64,000 nt of DNA. Origin: Archangium violaceum (GTDB taxonomy: Bacteria; Myxococcota; Myxococcia; Myxococcales; Myxococcaceae). The stretch covers positions 6,201,501-6,265,500 of the forward strand of contig NZ_CP069338.1 of assembly GCF_016859125.1 (NCBI RefSeq), written 5' to 3'. The position numbers and the translations under genes are program-made. The notes beneath the pieces were generated by a model, which was not told the DNA's origin, made no database searches, and was given only the letters and a program-made list of their open reading frames with translations. This document shows positions 50,400 through 59,907 of the stretch, piece after piece; position 1 is the first letter of the stretch; every line of letters starts with the position of its first letter.

Positions 50400-50506
50400 C
50401 GTTCCTGGAAGATATCCGCACCCCTTCCTTCGTGGATCCCGCGGGGGGGGGCATTCACTTCCCGGGCCCCATCCGCGATAGAACAGGGGCTCGTCCCTGG
50501 CCCCCT

Positions 50507-51517
50507 ATGCACGTCGTCATCCTTGGATGTGGAGTCTCTGGACTGTCCTGCGGTGTCCGGCTGCTCGAAGCCGGTCACCCGGTGGAGATCTGGGCGCGCG
50601 AGCTGCCCCCGCACACCACGTCCGATGTCGCGGCGGCCGTGTGGTACCCGTACCATGCCTTCCCCCAGGAGCGCGTCTCCGCCTGGGCCGGGCGCACCCT
50701 CGAGGTGCTGCGCGCGCTCGCCCGGGAGCCCGACACCGGTGTCCGGAGTATCCTCGGGACGGAGCTCCTGCTTCGTCCCGCCCCCGACCCGTGGTGGACG
50801 CCGTGCGTCCCCGGCTTCCGTCGCGCCACTCCGGCGGAGCTGCTCCCGGACTTCGTGGATGGCTACGTGTTCGAGGCTCCCGTCATCGACATGCCTCGCT
50901 ACCTCCCGTATCTGCTGGCCCGCTTCCGCCGGCTCGGTGGCTCCGTGCTCCAGCGCGAGGTGCGCTCCCTGGACGAGGCGTGGGACGTGGCTCCGTTGGT
51001 GATCAACTGCACCGGCCTGGGGTCTCGTGAGCTCCTGGGGGACACGTCGCTCTTCCCCATCCGCGGGGAGGTGCTCCGCGTGGAACCGCTCCCGCTGGAG
51101 CGCTTCCTCTTCGACGAGCAGGACGAGACGCGTGGCATGACCTACCTCATTCCCCGCTTCCAGGATTGCATCCTCGGCGGCACGCTCGTGGAGGGGAGCT
51201 GGTCGCTGGAGCCAGACCCGGCGCAGGCCGAGGCCATCCTCGCGCGCGCGGCGCGGCTGCTCCCCGCGGGCACCCGCCTCCACGTGCTGCAGCACCTGGT
51301 GGGGTTACGGCCCGGGCGTCCCTCCGTGCGCCTCGAGCTGGAGCAGGTGGGAGGACGTCACGTCCTCCACAACTACGGACATGGCGGGGCGGGCGTGACA
51401 CTCTCCTGGGGTTGTGCCGAGGAGGTGGTCGCGCTCGCCGGACAGCTCGCCGGTGGCACGGCCCTTGTCGGACCGGCCTGGAATCCTTCGAGCACTGGGA
51501 GGACGCATGGAACGTGA
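50507..51517 (+). CDS. D-amino-acid-oxidase-like flavoprotein
   Basis: A 336-residue FAD protein of the DAAO family. GCGVSGLSCGVRLLEAGH (7-24) is the dinucleotide fold and SDVAAAVWYPY follows the usual DAAO S-x-x-A-G/A-x-x-W/Y pattern; CTGLGSRELLGD, PIRGEVLRV and NYGHGGAGVTLSWGCA (C-terminal FAD contact) are intact. It probably oxidises a D-amino acid or related amine to the imino acid, releasing H2O2. The DUF2750 gene starts 10 bp before its end, coupling the two. Confidence 0.88.
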   Translation: MHVVILGCGVSGLSCGVRLLEAGHPVEIWARELPPHTTSDVAAAVWYPYHAFPQERVSAWAGRTLEVLRALAREPDTGVRSILGTELLLRPAPDPWWTPCVPGFRRATPAELLPDFVDGYVFEAPVIDMPRYLPYLLARFRRLGGSVLQREVRSLDEAWDVAPLVINCTGLGSRELLGDTSLFPIRGEVLRVEPLPLERFLFDEQDETRGMTYLIPRFQDCILGGTLVEGSWSLEPDPAQAEAILARAARLLPAGTRLHVLQHLVGLRPGRPSVRLELEQVGGRHVLHNYGHGGAGVTLSWGCAEEVVALAGQLAGGTALVGPAWNPSSTGRTHGT

Positions 51518-51899
51518 ACAGAGCCAGGAGCGCATACAGTCCGTGCTGCGGTTGCCCGCTGCCCGGCGCTATTCGTACTTCCTCCAACGCGTGGTGGAGT
51601 CCGGTGAGGTGTGGGGACTCGATGGCGAGGGGTGGGCGCTCGCGCTCGATGACAGCGGGCGGGACGTGCTGCCGCTGTGGCCCGCGCCCGAGTTCGCCGC
51701 CATGTGCGCCACGCGGCTGTGGTCCGGCTTCCAGCCGCGCGCCATCACGCTGCGGGAGCTGATGGACAATGTGCTGCCCCAGCTCGAGGAGGAGGGGATG
51801 CCCGTGGGCGTCTTCTTCACGCCGGAAGGGCAGGGCCACCCCGTGTCGGCGCGTGAGCTCATCGAGGCCTTGCGCACCGCGAGCGGCCCGTTGGCCTGA
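51507..51899 (+). CDS. DUF2750 family protein
   Basis: A 130-residue soluble protein with GGGAGG before the ATG. The conserved region runs from RYSYFLQRVVESGEVWGLDGEGWALALDDSG to LPLWPAPEFA, typical of DUF2750. Function unknown. Overlap by 11 bp with the flavoprotein gene suggests common control. Confidence 0.85.
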   Translation: MEREQSQERIQSVLRLPAARRYSYFLQRVVESGEVWGLDGEGWALALDDSGRDVLPLWPAPEFAAMCATRLWSGFQPRAITLRELMDNVLPQLEEEGMPVGVFFTPEGQGHPVSARELIEALRTASGPLA

Positions 51900-52036
51900 A
51901 ACCTCGCGACCCCGAGCGTAACGCGCGGCGTCGAGCAGGTCCTGCTCCGCCGCGAGTGGAACGTTGCACCTCCTGACACCTGCGCTCACCTGCACCGCCT
52001 TGAAGTCACCCGGGCGGGGCTTCTACCGTCCGCGCC

Positions 52037-52915
52037 ATGCCTGGAGATTCAGACAAGACGGTGTACGCGAAGGGAACGGCCCCCCGGGGTGGCCAGGGCT
52101 CGAAGCCCTGGGTTCCGTGGCTGGTGACGGCGGTGGTGGTGCTGCTGGCCGGTGCTGGGGGCTATATCGGGTACGCGGCGTACTCGGCGCAGAAGGCGCG
52201 CGCGGAAGCCGCGGAGCAGTCGGCCGCGGAGGCCCGAGCCCGGACGGTGACCACGGAGCAGGCGCGCAAGGCGCTGGAGGAGAAGCTCTCGGAGCAGCTG
52301 GCGGCGAAGGACCAGAAGCTCACGGCGCTCGAGGACGAGCGCACCCGGCTGTCCACCGAGCGCGAGCAGCTCCAGCAGGCGGTGCAGGAGAAGGAGGCCG
52401 AGCTCGCGCGTCTCAAGGCCACCTACGAGGACATCGAGCAGAAGCTGAAGGCGGAGATTTCCGAAGGGGAGATCCGCCTGTCCCAGGCCGAGGGCCGCAT
52501 CCAGGTGGACCTCGTGGACAAGATTCTCTTCGACTCCGGTGAGGCGAGCCTCTCGGCGCGAGGTTCCGAGGTGCTGGCGCGGCTGGGCGCGGTGCTCTCC
52601 AAGGTGGAGAACCGCTCCATCCTCGTGTCGGGCCACACGGACGATGCGCCGCCCTCGCAGCGGCTGGCGGCCACCTACCCGACGAACTGGGAGCTGTCCG
52701 TGGCCCGCGCGGTGAACGTGGTGCGGTTCCTCGGGGAGAAGGCGGGTGTCCCGCCGGCCCGGCTGGTGGCCGCGGGCCATTCCGATACGAAGCCCGTGGC
52801 CAGCAACGCCACGCCCAAGGGCCGCGCCCGCAACCGGCGCATCGAGATCCTCCTCATTCCGGATCTCCCCGCGGGCAAGAAGAGCGAGACCAAGGCCGCC
52901 GCGGTCACGCCCTGA
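52037..52915 (+). CDS. Membrane-anchored OmpA-like peptidoglycan-binding protein
   Basis: A 292-residue protein: short cytoplasmic N-terminus, one membrane helix (about 26-48), a charged coiled coil at about 50-160 (heptads such as QARKALEEKLSEQLAAKDQKL) and a C-terminal OmpA domain (DKILFDSGEASLSARG; VSGHTDDAPPSQRL; SDTKPVASNATPKGRARNRRIEI). The N-terminal anchor plus coiled coil is the MotB-like layout, but no MotB plug or proton-conducting Asp is evident, so a structural role linking inner membrane to peptidoglycan is likelier. Confidence 0.9.
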   Translation: MPGDSDKTVYAKGTAPRGGQGSKPWVPWLVTAVVVLLAGAGGYIGYAAYSAQKARAEAAEQSAAEARARTVTTEQARKALEEKLSEQLAAKDQKLTALEDERTRLSTEREQLQQAVQEKEAELARLKATYEDIEQKLKAEISEGEIRLSQAEGRIQVDLVDKILFDSGEASLSARGSEVLARLGAVLSKVENRSILVSGHTDDAPPSQRLAATYPTNWELSVARAVNVVRFLGEKAGVPPARLVAAGHSDTKPVASNATPKGRARNRRIEILLIPDLPAGKKSETKAAAVTP

Positions 52916-52921
52916 GCGGAC

Positions 52922-53152
52922 TCAGGGCATGCTCGGACGATGGGGCGGCTGTCTGCGCTTGGACAGGCGGACGGACACGAACGCGAAGACAGCCGCCGCC
53001 ACCACGAGCACCGCCAGCCAGTACCAGAGCAGCGGGCTGCTGGTGACGTGCGAGTCCTCGCGCGCGCTATGAACGGTCTCGTTCTGTGCCAGCGCCACCA
53101 TCGGTGCGAGCAGATACAGCATCCAGGCCGGAATCATTTGCACGGTCTTCAT
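52922..53152 (-). CDS. Small exported membrane protein
   Basis: A 76-residue protein: signal-like start (MLYLLAPMVALAQNE), a short polar loop and one membrane helix (PLLWYWLAVLVVAAAVFAF) followed by a basic tail. GGGAG sits very close to the ATG. Convergent with the OmpA-like gene. No family recognised. Confidence 0.55.
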   Translation of the reverse strand: MKTVQMIPAWMLYLLAPMVALAQNETVHSAREDSHVTSSPLLWYWLAVLVVAAAVFAFVSVRLSKRRQPPHRPSMP

Positions 53153-53319
53153 CACTCCCGGAACCTGGGCATGTGTTCTGTGAGGAACAAGGTGTCGCCC
53201 AGGTGACGCCTGGCTGGTCCCCAGGAGCGCCGCCGGGCCCTCCCTCGAGTCATCGATCTCTGGTGTAAAAGCCCCGCCCACGCGGAGTGCTCCGCGTCGA
53301 GCCACGAGGGTAGGGGGCC

Positions 53320-56094
53320 ATGCGGTCTGATAACCACACGAAGAGTTGGAGTGGCATCCGTGACTGGGTGCTGATGGCCTCGAGCGTGCTGCTGCTCGCG
53401 GCCTGCGGTGGCAGTGAGTTGCCATCGGATGCAGTGAGCACGCGCCCGCAGGGACTGGGTAGCACCAACAAGGTCCTCATCCTGGCCGGCACGGTCACCG
53501 ATGGCGAGTCCAGCGTCGAGGCGCAGGCCGCCGCGAGCCTGGGTTACGCGGTGGAGGTCGTCTCCGACGCGGAGTGGGCCGCGAAGAGCTCGGCGGACTT
53601 CGCCACCTATCGCGCCATCATCCTGGGGGACCCCACGTGCAGCACCAGCGTGGGCCTGGTTCAGGCGGCGATCGACAACCGCCACGTCTGGGGCCCGGTG
53701 GTCGACGGTAACGTCATCGTCATGGGGACCGATCCCGTGTACCACGCGGAGGATCTGGTCACCCGGAACGCCGTCGGGTTCTCCGTCGCTCAGGAGGGCA
53801 AGACGGGCGCCTACATCAACCTGAGCTGCTACTACCACGGGACGCCGGCCAACACGGCGGTGCCGCTGCTCGACCCGTTCGGCGCCTTCACCGTGACGGG
53901 CGTGGGTTGCTACAACGATGCCCACATCGTGGCCACCCACGCGGCCCTCGATGGCCTGACGGACGGCCTGCTCTCCGATTGGGGCTGCTCGGTCCACGAG
54001 GCCTTCGACTCCTTCCCGGCCGCCAACTTCACCCCGCTCGTCATCGCGCGTGACCCGACCTACGGCGCGCGCCTGCCGGGCTCCATGGACTTCGCGGACG
54101 GCTCGCACGGCGTGCCCTACGTCCTGGCGCGCGGTGCCATCCCCGTGCGTTGCGGCGACGGCGTGATGCAGTACCCCGAGGAGTGCGACACGGGCGCCAG
54201 CAACGGCGTGCCCGGCACGGCCTGCTCGTCCGTGTGCCGCCTGCACTGGTGCGGTGACGGCACGCTGGACCCCGGTGAGGAGTGCGACACCGGTGCCTCC
54301 AACGGCTCCGGCTCCTGCAGCGCTTCCTGCCGGCTGGTCGCCGTTCCCCGTCCTCCGGTGGCGCTCTGCAAGGATGTCACCGTGTCGGCCGACAGCCTCG
54401 TCTGCTCCGTCTCCGGCAGCCTCATCAACATCGACAACGGCTCGTATGACCCGGACGGTGACCTGACGGGCTGCACCCAGTCTCCGAGCAACTTCGCTCT
54501 GGGCTCCACCCCGGCGACGCTCACCTGCGTCGACTCGGCGGGCCAGCGGTCCTCCTGCACGGCGATGGTGACCGTCGTCGACACCACGGCTCCGTCCATC
54601 ACCTGCCCGGCCAACGTGTCGGCCGAGTGCGTCTCGGGCGGTGCGAACGTGGATCCGGGCCAGGCGTACGGCGATGACAACTGCAGCGACGCGACGTACT
54701 CCAGCAGCCCCGGCGCCGGCCGCTTCCCGGTGGGCAGCACCCCCGTCACGCACACCGGCAGGGATTCCGCTGGCAACACCGCCACCTGCACCAGCACGGT
54801 GACGGTGAGCGATACCCAGGCTCCGGTCGTGACGGTGTCCGGCTACCCCTCCATCACCATGACGTGCGGCAACGCGTACGTCGAGGCCGGCGCCAGGGCC
54901 AATGACGCCTGCCAGGGTGACCTGAGCTCCGCGGTGACCGTCTCCGGCTCCGTCAACACCAAGGTCGCGGGCACCTACACCCTCACCTACACGGTGAAGG
55001 ACGCGGCGGGCCACGTGGGCACCGCCACCCGTACCGTCACCGTGATTCCGGGCCCCTCCGGCGAGTGCGAGGACCGGCACGGCGGCTGGATTCTGACGGG
55101 CAGCATGGCCCTGCCGCGCATGCTGCACACCGCCACCCTGCTGGACGACGGCCGGGTGCTGGTGGCCGGTGGTTTCAACACCACCTCGGAGCTGTACAAC
55201 CCGGAGACCAAGACCTGGTCCGCCACGGGCAACACCCTGGGCGCGCACCGCGGTCACACGGCCACCAAGCTGCAGGATGGCCGCGTGCTCATCACGGGCG
55301 GCGGCTCGTGCCCCATCACCGACGCCACCGCGGAGCTGTATGTCCCCGCGATCGGCAAGTGGAAGCCGGCGGGTCAGCTCAACCAGCAGCGCTTCCACCA
55401 CTCGGCGGTGCTGCTGCCCAACGGCAAGGTGCTGGTGGCCGGTGGTCGCGTCACCGAGTACGACGGCAACGTCTTCGCCTCGGCCGAGCTGTATGATCCG
55501 GCCACGGGCTCCTGGACGTACACCGGCAGCATGCAGACGGCGCGCGCCTATCACACCATGACCCTGCTGCCTGGCGGCAAGGTGCTGGTGACGGGCGGCA
55601 GCGATGCCTCCGACGCCCTCATCAACTCCGCGGAAATCTACGACCCGGCCTCCGGGACGTGGACGAGCGTGGCGAGCATGGGCGCTGGCCGCTCCTCTCA
55701 CACGGCCACCCTGCTGCCTGGCGGCAAGGTGCTGGTGGCGGGCGGTGCGGGCATCGACGTGGCGCTGAGCTCCTCGGCGGAGCTGTATGACCCGGCGGCC
55801 AACACCTGGACGGCCACGGGCAGCATGAAGGATCCGCGCAAGTGGCACACCGCCAACCTGCTGCCGGACGGCCGCGTGCTGGTGGCCGGTGGCTACCACC
55901 CGCTCACGGGCATCATGACCGCCTCCGAGCTGTATGACCCGGCGACGGGCAGGTGGAGCGTCACGGCGTTCATGAACGTGGACCGCTACCGTCACACGGC
56001 GACCCTGCTCAACAACGGCACGGTGCTCGCGGTGGGCGGCGTCAGCAACCACGACAACGCGTCGGCCGAGTACTACGACCTGGACGAGCTGTAG
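53320..56094 (+). CDS. Kelch-repeat lipoprotein with disulfide and HYR domains
   Basis: A 924-residue lipoprotein: lipobox LLLAACG (Cys29), an N-terminal domain of unknown fold, two Cys-rich repeats at about 270-345 ([15 protein letters not shown]...CSSVCR and [15 protein letters not shown]...C, Myxo-disulfide/DUF4215 type), two HYR/Ig domains ([27 protein letters not shown]), then six kelch blades (repeated [19 protein letters not shown]...[10 protein letters not shown]) forming a beta-propeller from about 590. This is typical of myxobacterial surface proteins thought to act in adhesion or outer-membrane structure. Confidence 0.9.
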   Translation: MRSDNHTKSWSGIRDWVLMASSVLLLAACGGSELPSDAVSTRPQGLGSTNKVLILAGTVTDGESSVEAQAAASLGYAVEVVSDAEWAAKSSADFATYRAIILGDPTCSTSVGLVQAAIDNRHVWGPVVDGNVIVMGTDPVYHAEDLVTRNAVGFSVAQEGKTGAYINLSCYYHGTPANTAVPLLDPFGAFTVTGVGCYNDAHIVATHAALDGLTDGLLSDWGCSVHEAFDSFPAANFTPLVIARDPTYGARLPGSMDFADGSHGVPYVLARGAIPVRCGDGVMQYPEECDTGASNGVPGTACSSVCRLHWCGDGTLDPGEECDTGASNGSGSCSASCRLVAVPRPPVALCKDVTVSADSLVCSVSGSLINIDNGSYDPDGDLTGCTQSPSNFALGSTPATLTCVDSAGQRSSCTAMVTVVDTTAPSITCPANVSAECVSGGANVDPGQAYGDDNCSDATYSSSPGAGRFPVGSTPVTHTGRDSAGNTATCTSTVTVSDTQAPVVTVSGYPSITMTCGNAYVEAGARANDACQGDLSSAVTVSGSVNTKVAGTYTLTYTVKDAAGHVGTATRTVTVIPGPSGECEDRHGGWILTGSMALPRMLHTATLLDDGRVLVAGGFNTTSELYNPETKTWSATGNTLGAHRGHTATKLQDGRVLITGGGSCPITDATAELYVPAIGKWKPAGQLNQQRFHHSAVLLPNGKVLVAGGRVTEYDGNVFASAELYDPATGSWTYTGSMQTARAYHTMTLLPGGKVLVTGGSDASDALINSAEIYDPASGTWTSVASMGAGRSSHTATLLPGGKVLVAGGAGIDVALSSSAELYDPAANTWTATGSMKDPRKWHTANLLPDGRVLVAGGYHPLTGIMTASELYDPATGRWSVTAFMNVDRYRHTATLLNNGTVLAVGGVSNHDNASAEYYDLDEL

Positions 56095-56119
56095 TCGCCG
56101 TTGCCCTCGTCGAGGGACC

Positions 56120-56149
56120 CCGGGAGGGCGGTACTCTCCGTCCTCCCGG
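56120..56149. terminator. GC-rich hairpin after the kelch gene
   Basis: Arms CCGGGAGGGCGG and CCGTCCTCCCGG pair at 11 Watson-Crick positions plus one G-T around a 6-nt loop. It separates the kelch gene from the transketolase operon. No T run follows, but its strength suggests termination. Confidence 0.6.
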
Positions 56150-56185
56150 TGTTGGAACCATCGGTGTTAGGGTGCTCTCGGTCCC

Positions 56186-57103
56186 ATGACGAGAAGCACT
56201 CAAGCCATCGCCGATGGCATCCGACGGCGCGTCTTCGAGCACACCATCCGCCACAACGGGGGATACCTGTCCCAGGCGTGCTCGGCGGCGGAGTCCCTGG
56301 CCCTGCTCTACAACGAGGTCCTCCACCTCGGTCCGAGCACCGCCCCGGCCATTCCACGTCCCTTTCCGGGAGTGCCCGGTCCCCACAACCCGGACAGCTT
56401 CACCGGCGCCGGCTACCACGGCCCGGCGTCTCCGGAGTACGACCGCTTCTTCATCTCCCCAGCCCACTACGCCCTGGTGGTCTACGCCGCGCTCATCGAG
56501 GCGGGCCGCATGGCCCCCGAGGGGCTCGAGCACTTCAACCGGGACGGCTCCAGCGTGGAGATGATTGGCGCCGAGCACAGCCCCGGCTTCGAGGTCACCA
56601 CCGGCAGTCTGGCCCAGGGTCTGTCCATGGCCTCCGGCGTGGCCTGGGCCCGGCAGCGGCGCGGCGAGCCCGGCCGCGTCTGGGTCTACCTGTCCGACGG
56701 CGAGCTGCAGGAGGGACAGACCTGGGAGTGCTTCGCCAACATGGCGTTCCACCGCATCGCCAACGTCTCGGTGGTCATCGACGTCAACGCCCAGCAGTGC
56801 GACGGGGCCATGAGCACGGTCGGTTACATGGGCGATTGGATCGCCCGGCTCCGGTCCTTCGGCGCCGATGCCGTCGAGGTGGACGGCCATGACCTCACCG
56901 CCATGCGCGCGGCCCTGTCCCGCCGAGCGGAGGACCGGCCCGTCGTCACGCTCATGCGCACCAGCCCCTATCAGGGCATGGACGCCGCCCTGAAGAAGCG
57001 CTTCCCGCGTCTGCACTACGTCCGCTTCCAGTCGTCCGAGGAGAGGCGCGAGCTCGCTCGCAGCGTCGCCGCCCAGCTCGGCATTCCCAACCCGGAGCCC
57101 TGA
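56186..57103 (+). CDS. Transketolase-like N-terminal subunit
   Basis: A 305-residue half of a split transketolase. TPP-binding features: GAEHSPGFEVTTGSLAQGLS (128-147), SDGELQEGQTWE (170-181, with Ser in place of the first Gly of GDG) and VIDVNAQQCDG (197-207; Asn201). Split transketolases occur in several specialised sugar pathways, such as D-apulose-4-phosphate transketolase. The C-terminal half follows after 3 bp, so the two form a heteromer. It opens the operon with the RuBisCO-like and transporter genes. Confidence 0.9.
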   Translation: MTRSTQAIADGIRRRVFEHTIRHNGGYLSQACSAAESLALLYNEVLHLGPSTAPAIPRPFPGVPGPHNPDSFTGAGYHGPASPEYDRFFISPAHYALVVYAALIEAGRMAPEGLEHFNRDGSSVEMIGAEHSPGFEVTTGSLAQGLSMASGVAWARQRRGEPGRVWVYLSDGELQEGQTWECFANMAFHRIANVSVVIDVNAQQCDGAMSTVGYMGDWIARLRSFGADAVEVDGHDLTAMRAALSRRAEDRPVVTLMRTSPYQGMDAALKKRFPRLHYVRFQSSEERRELARSVAAQLGIPNPEP

Positions 57104-57106
57104 GTC

Positions 57107-58108
57107 ATGGAACTCGTCGAGAAGCCCTACGCGAAGGCCTTCATCGCCTACGCCTCGAAGCGCCCGGAAGTGCTCTGCCTGTCCGCCGACCTGACCTCCA
57201 GCTGTGAGGTGGACAGGTTCCGCGATCAGTACCCGCGGCAGTTCCTGTCCTGCGGCATGGCCGAGCAGAACATGCTGTCCTTCGCGGCCGGGCTGGCCAT
57301 GGAGGGGTTCCGCCCCTTCATCCACACGTTCGGCGTGTTCCTCTATCGCCGGCCGTTGGATCAGCTCATCAACTCCATCGCCTATCCCAACCGCAAGGTG
57401 CGCCTCATGGGATTCCTGCCCGGCATCACGACGCCGGGCGGTGTCACCCACCAGGCCATCGATGACATCGCCATCCTGCGCGCCGTGCCCAACATGACGC
57501 TGCTGGAAACAGGAGATGCCACCGAGGTGGAGACGGTGCTGCCGGTGGCCGATGCCGTCGACGGCCCGGTGTACGTGCGCGTGCTGCGTGGCCAGGTTCC
57601 CCGGCTGTTCTCCACCCCGTTCCGCTTCAACGACATCCGCTGCGTGCGCGAGGGGCGGGACGTGCTCATCGTCACCGCCGGCATCACCACCGAGGAGGCG
57701 ATGCGCGCCACCGCCGCCCTCGAGGCGAAGGGCCTGTCCGTGCGCCACCTGCACGTGGGTACCCTCAAGCCCTTCAACCGCGAGCAGTTCCTGGACCACC
57801 TCGCGTCCGTGCGCCTGGGGGTCATCTCCCTGGAGAACCACACCATCGTGGGCGGACTGGGGAGCATCCTCGCGGAGCTCATGGCGGACGCGGGTGTGGG
57901 CCGGCCCCTGGTTCGTCTGGGGTTGAAGGACACCTTCGCTCACGGCGCCAGCAAGCCCTACCTCATGACGAAGTACGGCCTGGATGCGATGGCGCTGGTG
58001 CGCGCCGCGGAGAAGCTGGCCGGCCAGGCGCTGGGCATCACCCAGGACGAGCTCCTCGCCGTGCGGCTGGAAGCGGTGCACTCGGCGTCCAAGGCGGAGG
58101 CGCTGTGA
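57107..58108 (+). CDS. Transketolase-like C-terminal subunit
   Basis: A 333-residue partner half: pyrimidine-binding domain with FLSCGMAEQNMLSFAAGLA, where Glu53 activates TPP, and a C-terminal transketolase domain (DVLIVTAGITTEEAMRAT; VISLENHTIVGGLGS). The E1-like fold also fits 1-deoxyxylulose synthases, but pairing with the short N-half favours transketolase. The stop overlaps the RuBisCO-like start by one base (TGATG). Confidence 0.9.
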   Translation: MELVEKPYAKAFIAYASKRPEVLCLSADLTSSCEVDRFRDQYPRQFLSCGMAEQNMLSFAAGLAMEGFRPFIHTFGVFLYRRPLDQLINSIAYPNRKVRLMGFLPGITTPGGVTHQAIDDIAILRAVPNMTLLETGDATEVETVLPVADAVDGPVYVRVLRGQVPRLFSTPFRFNDIRCVREGRDVLIVTAGITTEEAMRATAALEAKGLSVRHLHVGTLKPFNREQFLDHLASVRLGVISLENHTIVGGLGSILAELMADAGVGRPLVRLGLKDTFAHGASKPYLMTKYGLDAMALVRAAEKLAGQALGITQDELLAVRLEAVHSASKAEAL

Positions 58109-59226
58109 TGGGCTCCGAGCGCATCCGGGTCACCTACGGCGTCACCGCTCCGGCGGCGGAGATTCAGGCACGAGCCCTCGCCATCGCGCTCGAGCAGACC
58201 GTGGAGTTGCCCGAGCGGCTGGTGCCACGTGGCTTCATCCGCGACGAGGTGGTGGGGCACATCGAGGACATCTCCGAGCGCGCTCCGGGAGTCCACGAGG
58301 TCACCCTGAGCTACCTCGTGGAGTCCGCGGGCGGCGAGCTCACCCAGCTCCTCAATCTGCTGTTCGGCAACAGCTCGTTGCAGCCGGGCGTGCGGGTACT
58401 GGACGTCCGGTTGCCGGAGTCGTTCCTGCGCCAGTTCCGAGGTCCCCGCTTCGGTATGAAGGGGCTGCGCGACTTCCTGGGCGTGCCCACGGGACCGCTC
58501 GTGCAGACGGCCCTCAAGCCCATGGGGCTGTCGCCCGAGGAGCTGGCCGAGATGGCCTATCGGCTCGCGCTCGGTGGCATCGACATCATCAAGGACGACC
58601 ATGGCCTGGCCAATCAGCCCTGGGCGCCCTTCGAGGCTCGGGTGGCCGCCTGTGCCGCCGCCGTGGAGCGGGCCAACCGCGAGACGGGCCGGCACGCCGT
58701 GTACGCGGCCAATGTCACCTCGGACTTCCGTCAGCTCGAGCGCCGGGTGCGTTTCGCGAAGGAGGCGGGTGCCCGGGCCTTGTTGCTCGGCCCCGGCCTG
58801 GTGGGCTTCGACACGCTGCGCGCCATCGCCGACGACGACAGCATCGCGCTGCCCCTGCTGTCCCATCCGACCTGGCTGGGCTCGCACGTGGTCAGCCCGA
58901 GCGCGGGTCACGCCCACGGAGTCCTGTTCGGTCTGCTGCAGCGTCTGGCTGGCGTCGATGCCAGCATCTATCCCAACTTTGGCGGCCGGTTCGGTTTCTC
59001 CCAGGAGGAGTGCCAGCAGATTGCCAGCGCCTGCCTCGCGCCCATGGGCTCGCTGCGGCCCTGTTGCCCCACGCCGGGCGGGGGCATGCGGCTGTCGAAC
59101 CTCGAGGCGATGAAGTCCTGCTACGGCGACGAGGTGATGTATTTGATGGGCGGCGGCCTGCTCGAGCTCTCCTCGGATCTCACCGAGGCTTCGCGCCAGT
59201 TGCTGTCGGCGCTCGGGCGCGCCTGA
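58108..59226 (+). CDS. RuBisCO-like protein (form IV)
   Basis: A 372-residue RuBisCO large-chain relative. Retained: TALKPMGLS with Lys137 (position of RuBisCO Lys175) and Lys162 in GGIDIIKDDHG (position of carbamylated Lys201), His253, and phosphate-binding glycines PGGG (323-326) and MGGGL (347-351). Changed: the metal ligand Glu204 is His165 (KDDH), and loop 6 Lys334 is absent (YPNFGGRFGFS). It thus cannot be a carboxylating RuBisCO; a decarboxylase, enolase or transcarboxylation-type reaction on a sugar acid phosphate is more likely. ATG 58108 follows GGAGG and overlaps the transketolase stop. Confidence 0.9.
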   Translation: MGSERIRVTYGVTAPAAEIQARALAIALEQTVELPERLVPRGFIRDEVVGHIEDISERAPGVHEVTLSYLVESAGGELTQLLNLLFGNSSLQPGVRVLDVRLPESFLRQFRGPRFGMKGLRDFLGVPTGPLVQTALKPMGLSPEELAEMAYRLALGGIDIIKDDHGLANQPWAPFEARVAACAAAVERANRETGRHAVYAANVTSDFRQLERRVRFAKEAGARALLLGPGLVGFDTLRAIADDDSIALPLLSHPTWLGSHVVSPSAGHAHGVLFGLLQRLAGVDASIYPNFGGRFGFSQEECQQIASACLAPMGSLRPCCPTPGGGMRLSNLEAMKSCYGDEVMYLMGGGLLELSSDLTEASRQLLSALGRA

Positions 59227-59237
59227 GTGGTGTCAAT

Positions 59238-59867
59238 GTGAGCACGCTCATCACCTGTCTCGTGGCGTTCGGGTTCGGGTTCATCGGCTCCATTCCGTTG
59301 ACCGGTCCGATCGCCGTCATGGTGTTGTCCTTGTGCGTGCAGAAGCGCTTCGGCGCGGCCCTCCGTGTCGGCCTGGGAGCCGCGCTGGCCGAGGCGCTCT
59401 ACGCCGCCGTGGCCTTCTGGGGATTCACGACGTTCCTCGCGAACCGTCCCGCCATCCTCCCCCTCTCACACGCGTTGAGCGCGCTCGTGCTGACCCTGCT
59501 CGGGGTGTACTTCATCCGGTGGAAGCCCGTGGACGAGGTGAAGCCCGAGGAGGGCCGCTCCGTCATGGGCTTCCTGCTCGGCTTCTCCATCTCCGCGCTC
59601 AATCCCACCCTGCTGGCCACGTGGAGCGCGGCGGTCGCGGCCCTCTATGCGCGGCAGCTCTTCGACTTCTCCGCGGTGCTCGCGCTCCCCTTCGGTGCCG
59701 CCGCTGGCGCGGGAGTGGCCTGCTGGGAATTGCTGCTCGTCTGGCTGCTCCGGCGCTACGAGAGCCGCCTCCCTCGCTCCGCGCTGACCTGGGTGGTGCA
59801 GGGCATGGGCCTGCTGCTCATCGCGGGGGCTGTCCTCGCTGGGCGGGACCTCGTCCGCGAGCTGTAA
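59238..59867 (+). CDS. LysE/RhtB-type transporter
   Basis: A 209-residue membrane protein with six hydrophobic helices; GFGFIGSIPLTGPIAVMVLS is a LysE/RhtB-type first helix, and FSISALNPTLLATWSAAVAA holds the conserved N-P motif mid-protein. GTG start 11 bp after the RuBisCO-like stop. LysE-type proteins export small hydrophilic molecules, so in this operon it may export the product or a toxic intermediate. Confidence 0.82.
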   Translation: MSTLITCLVAFGFGFIGSIPLTGPIAVMVLSLCVQKRFGAALRVGLGAALAEALYAAVAFWGFTTFLANRPAILPLSHALSALVLTLLGVYFIRWKPVDEVKPEEGRSVMGFLLGFSISALNPTLLATWSAAVAALYARQLFDFSAVLALPFGAAAGAGVACWELLLVWLLRRYESRLPRSALTWVVQGMGLLLIAGAVLAGRDLVREL

Positions 59868-59907
59868 CGGCACGCGGAGCCAGGGTTCTTCGGCACGGCG
59901 CTTCGCC

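Noticed and set aside
52037-52915. Calling the OmpA-like protein MotB
   Set aside because: The layout is similar but no MotB plug or proton-conducting Asp is seen and no motA neighbour exists.
58108-59226. Calling the RuBisCO-like gene a true CO2-fixing RuBisCO
   Set aside because: Metal ligand Glu is replaced by His and the loop-6 lysine is missing, so carboxylation is not supported.
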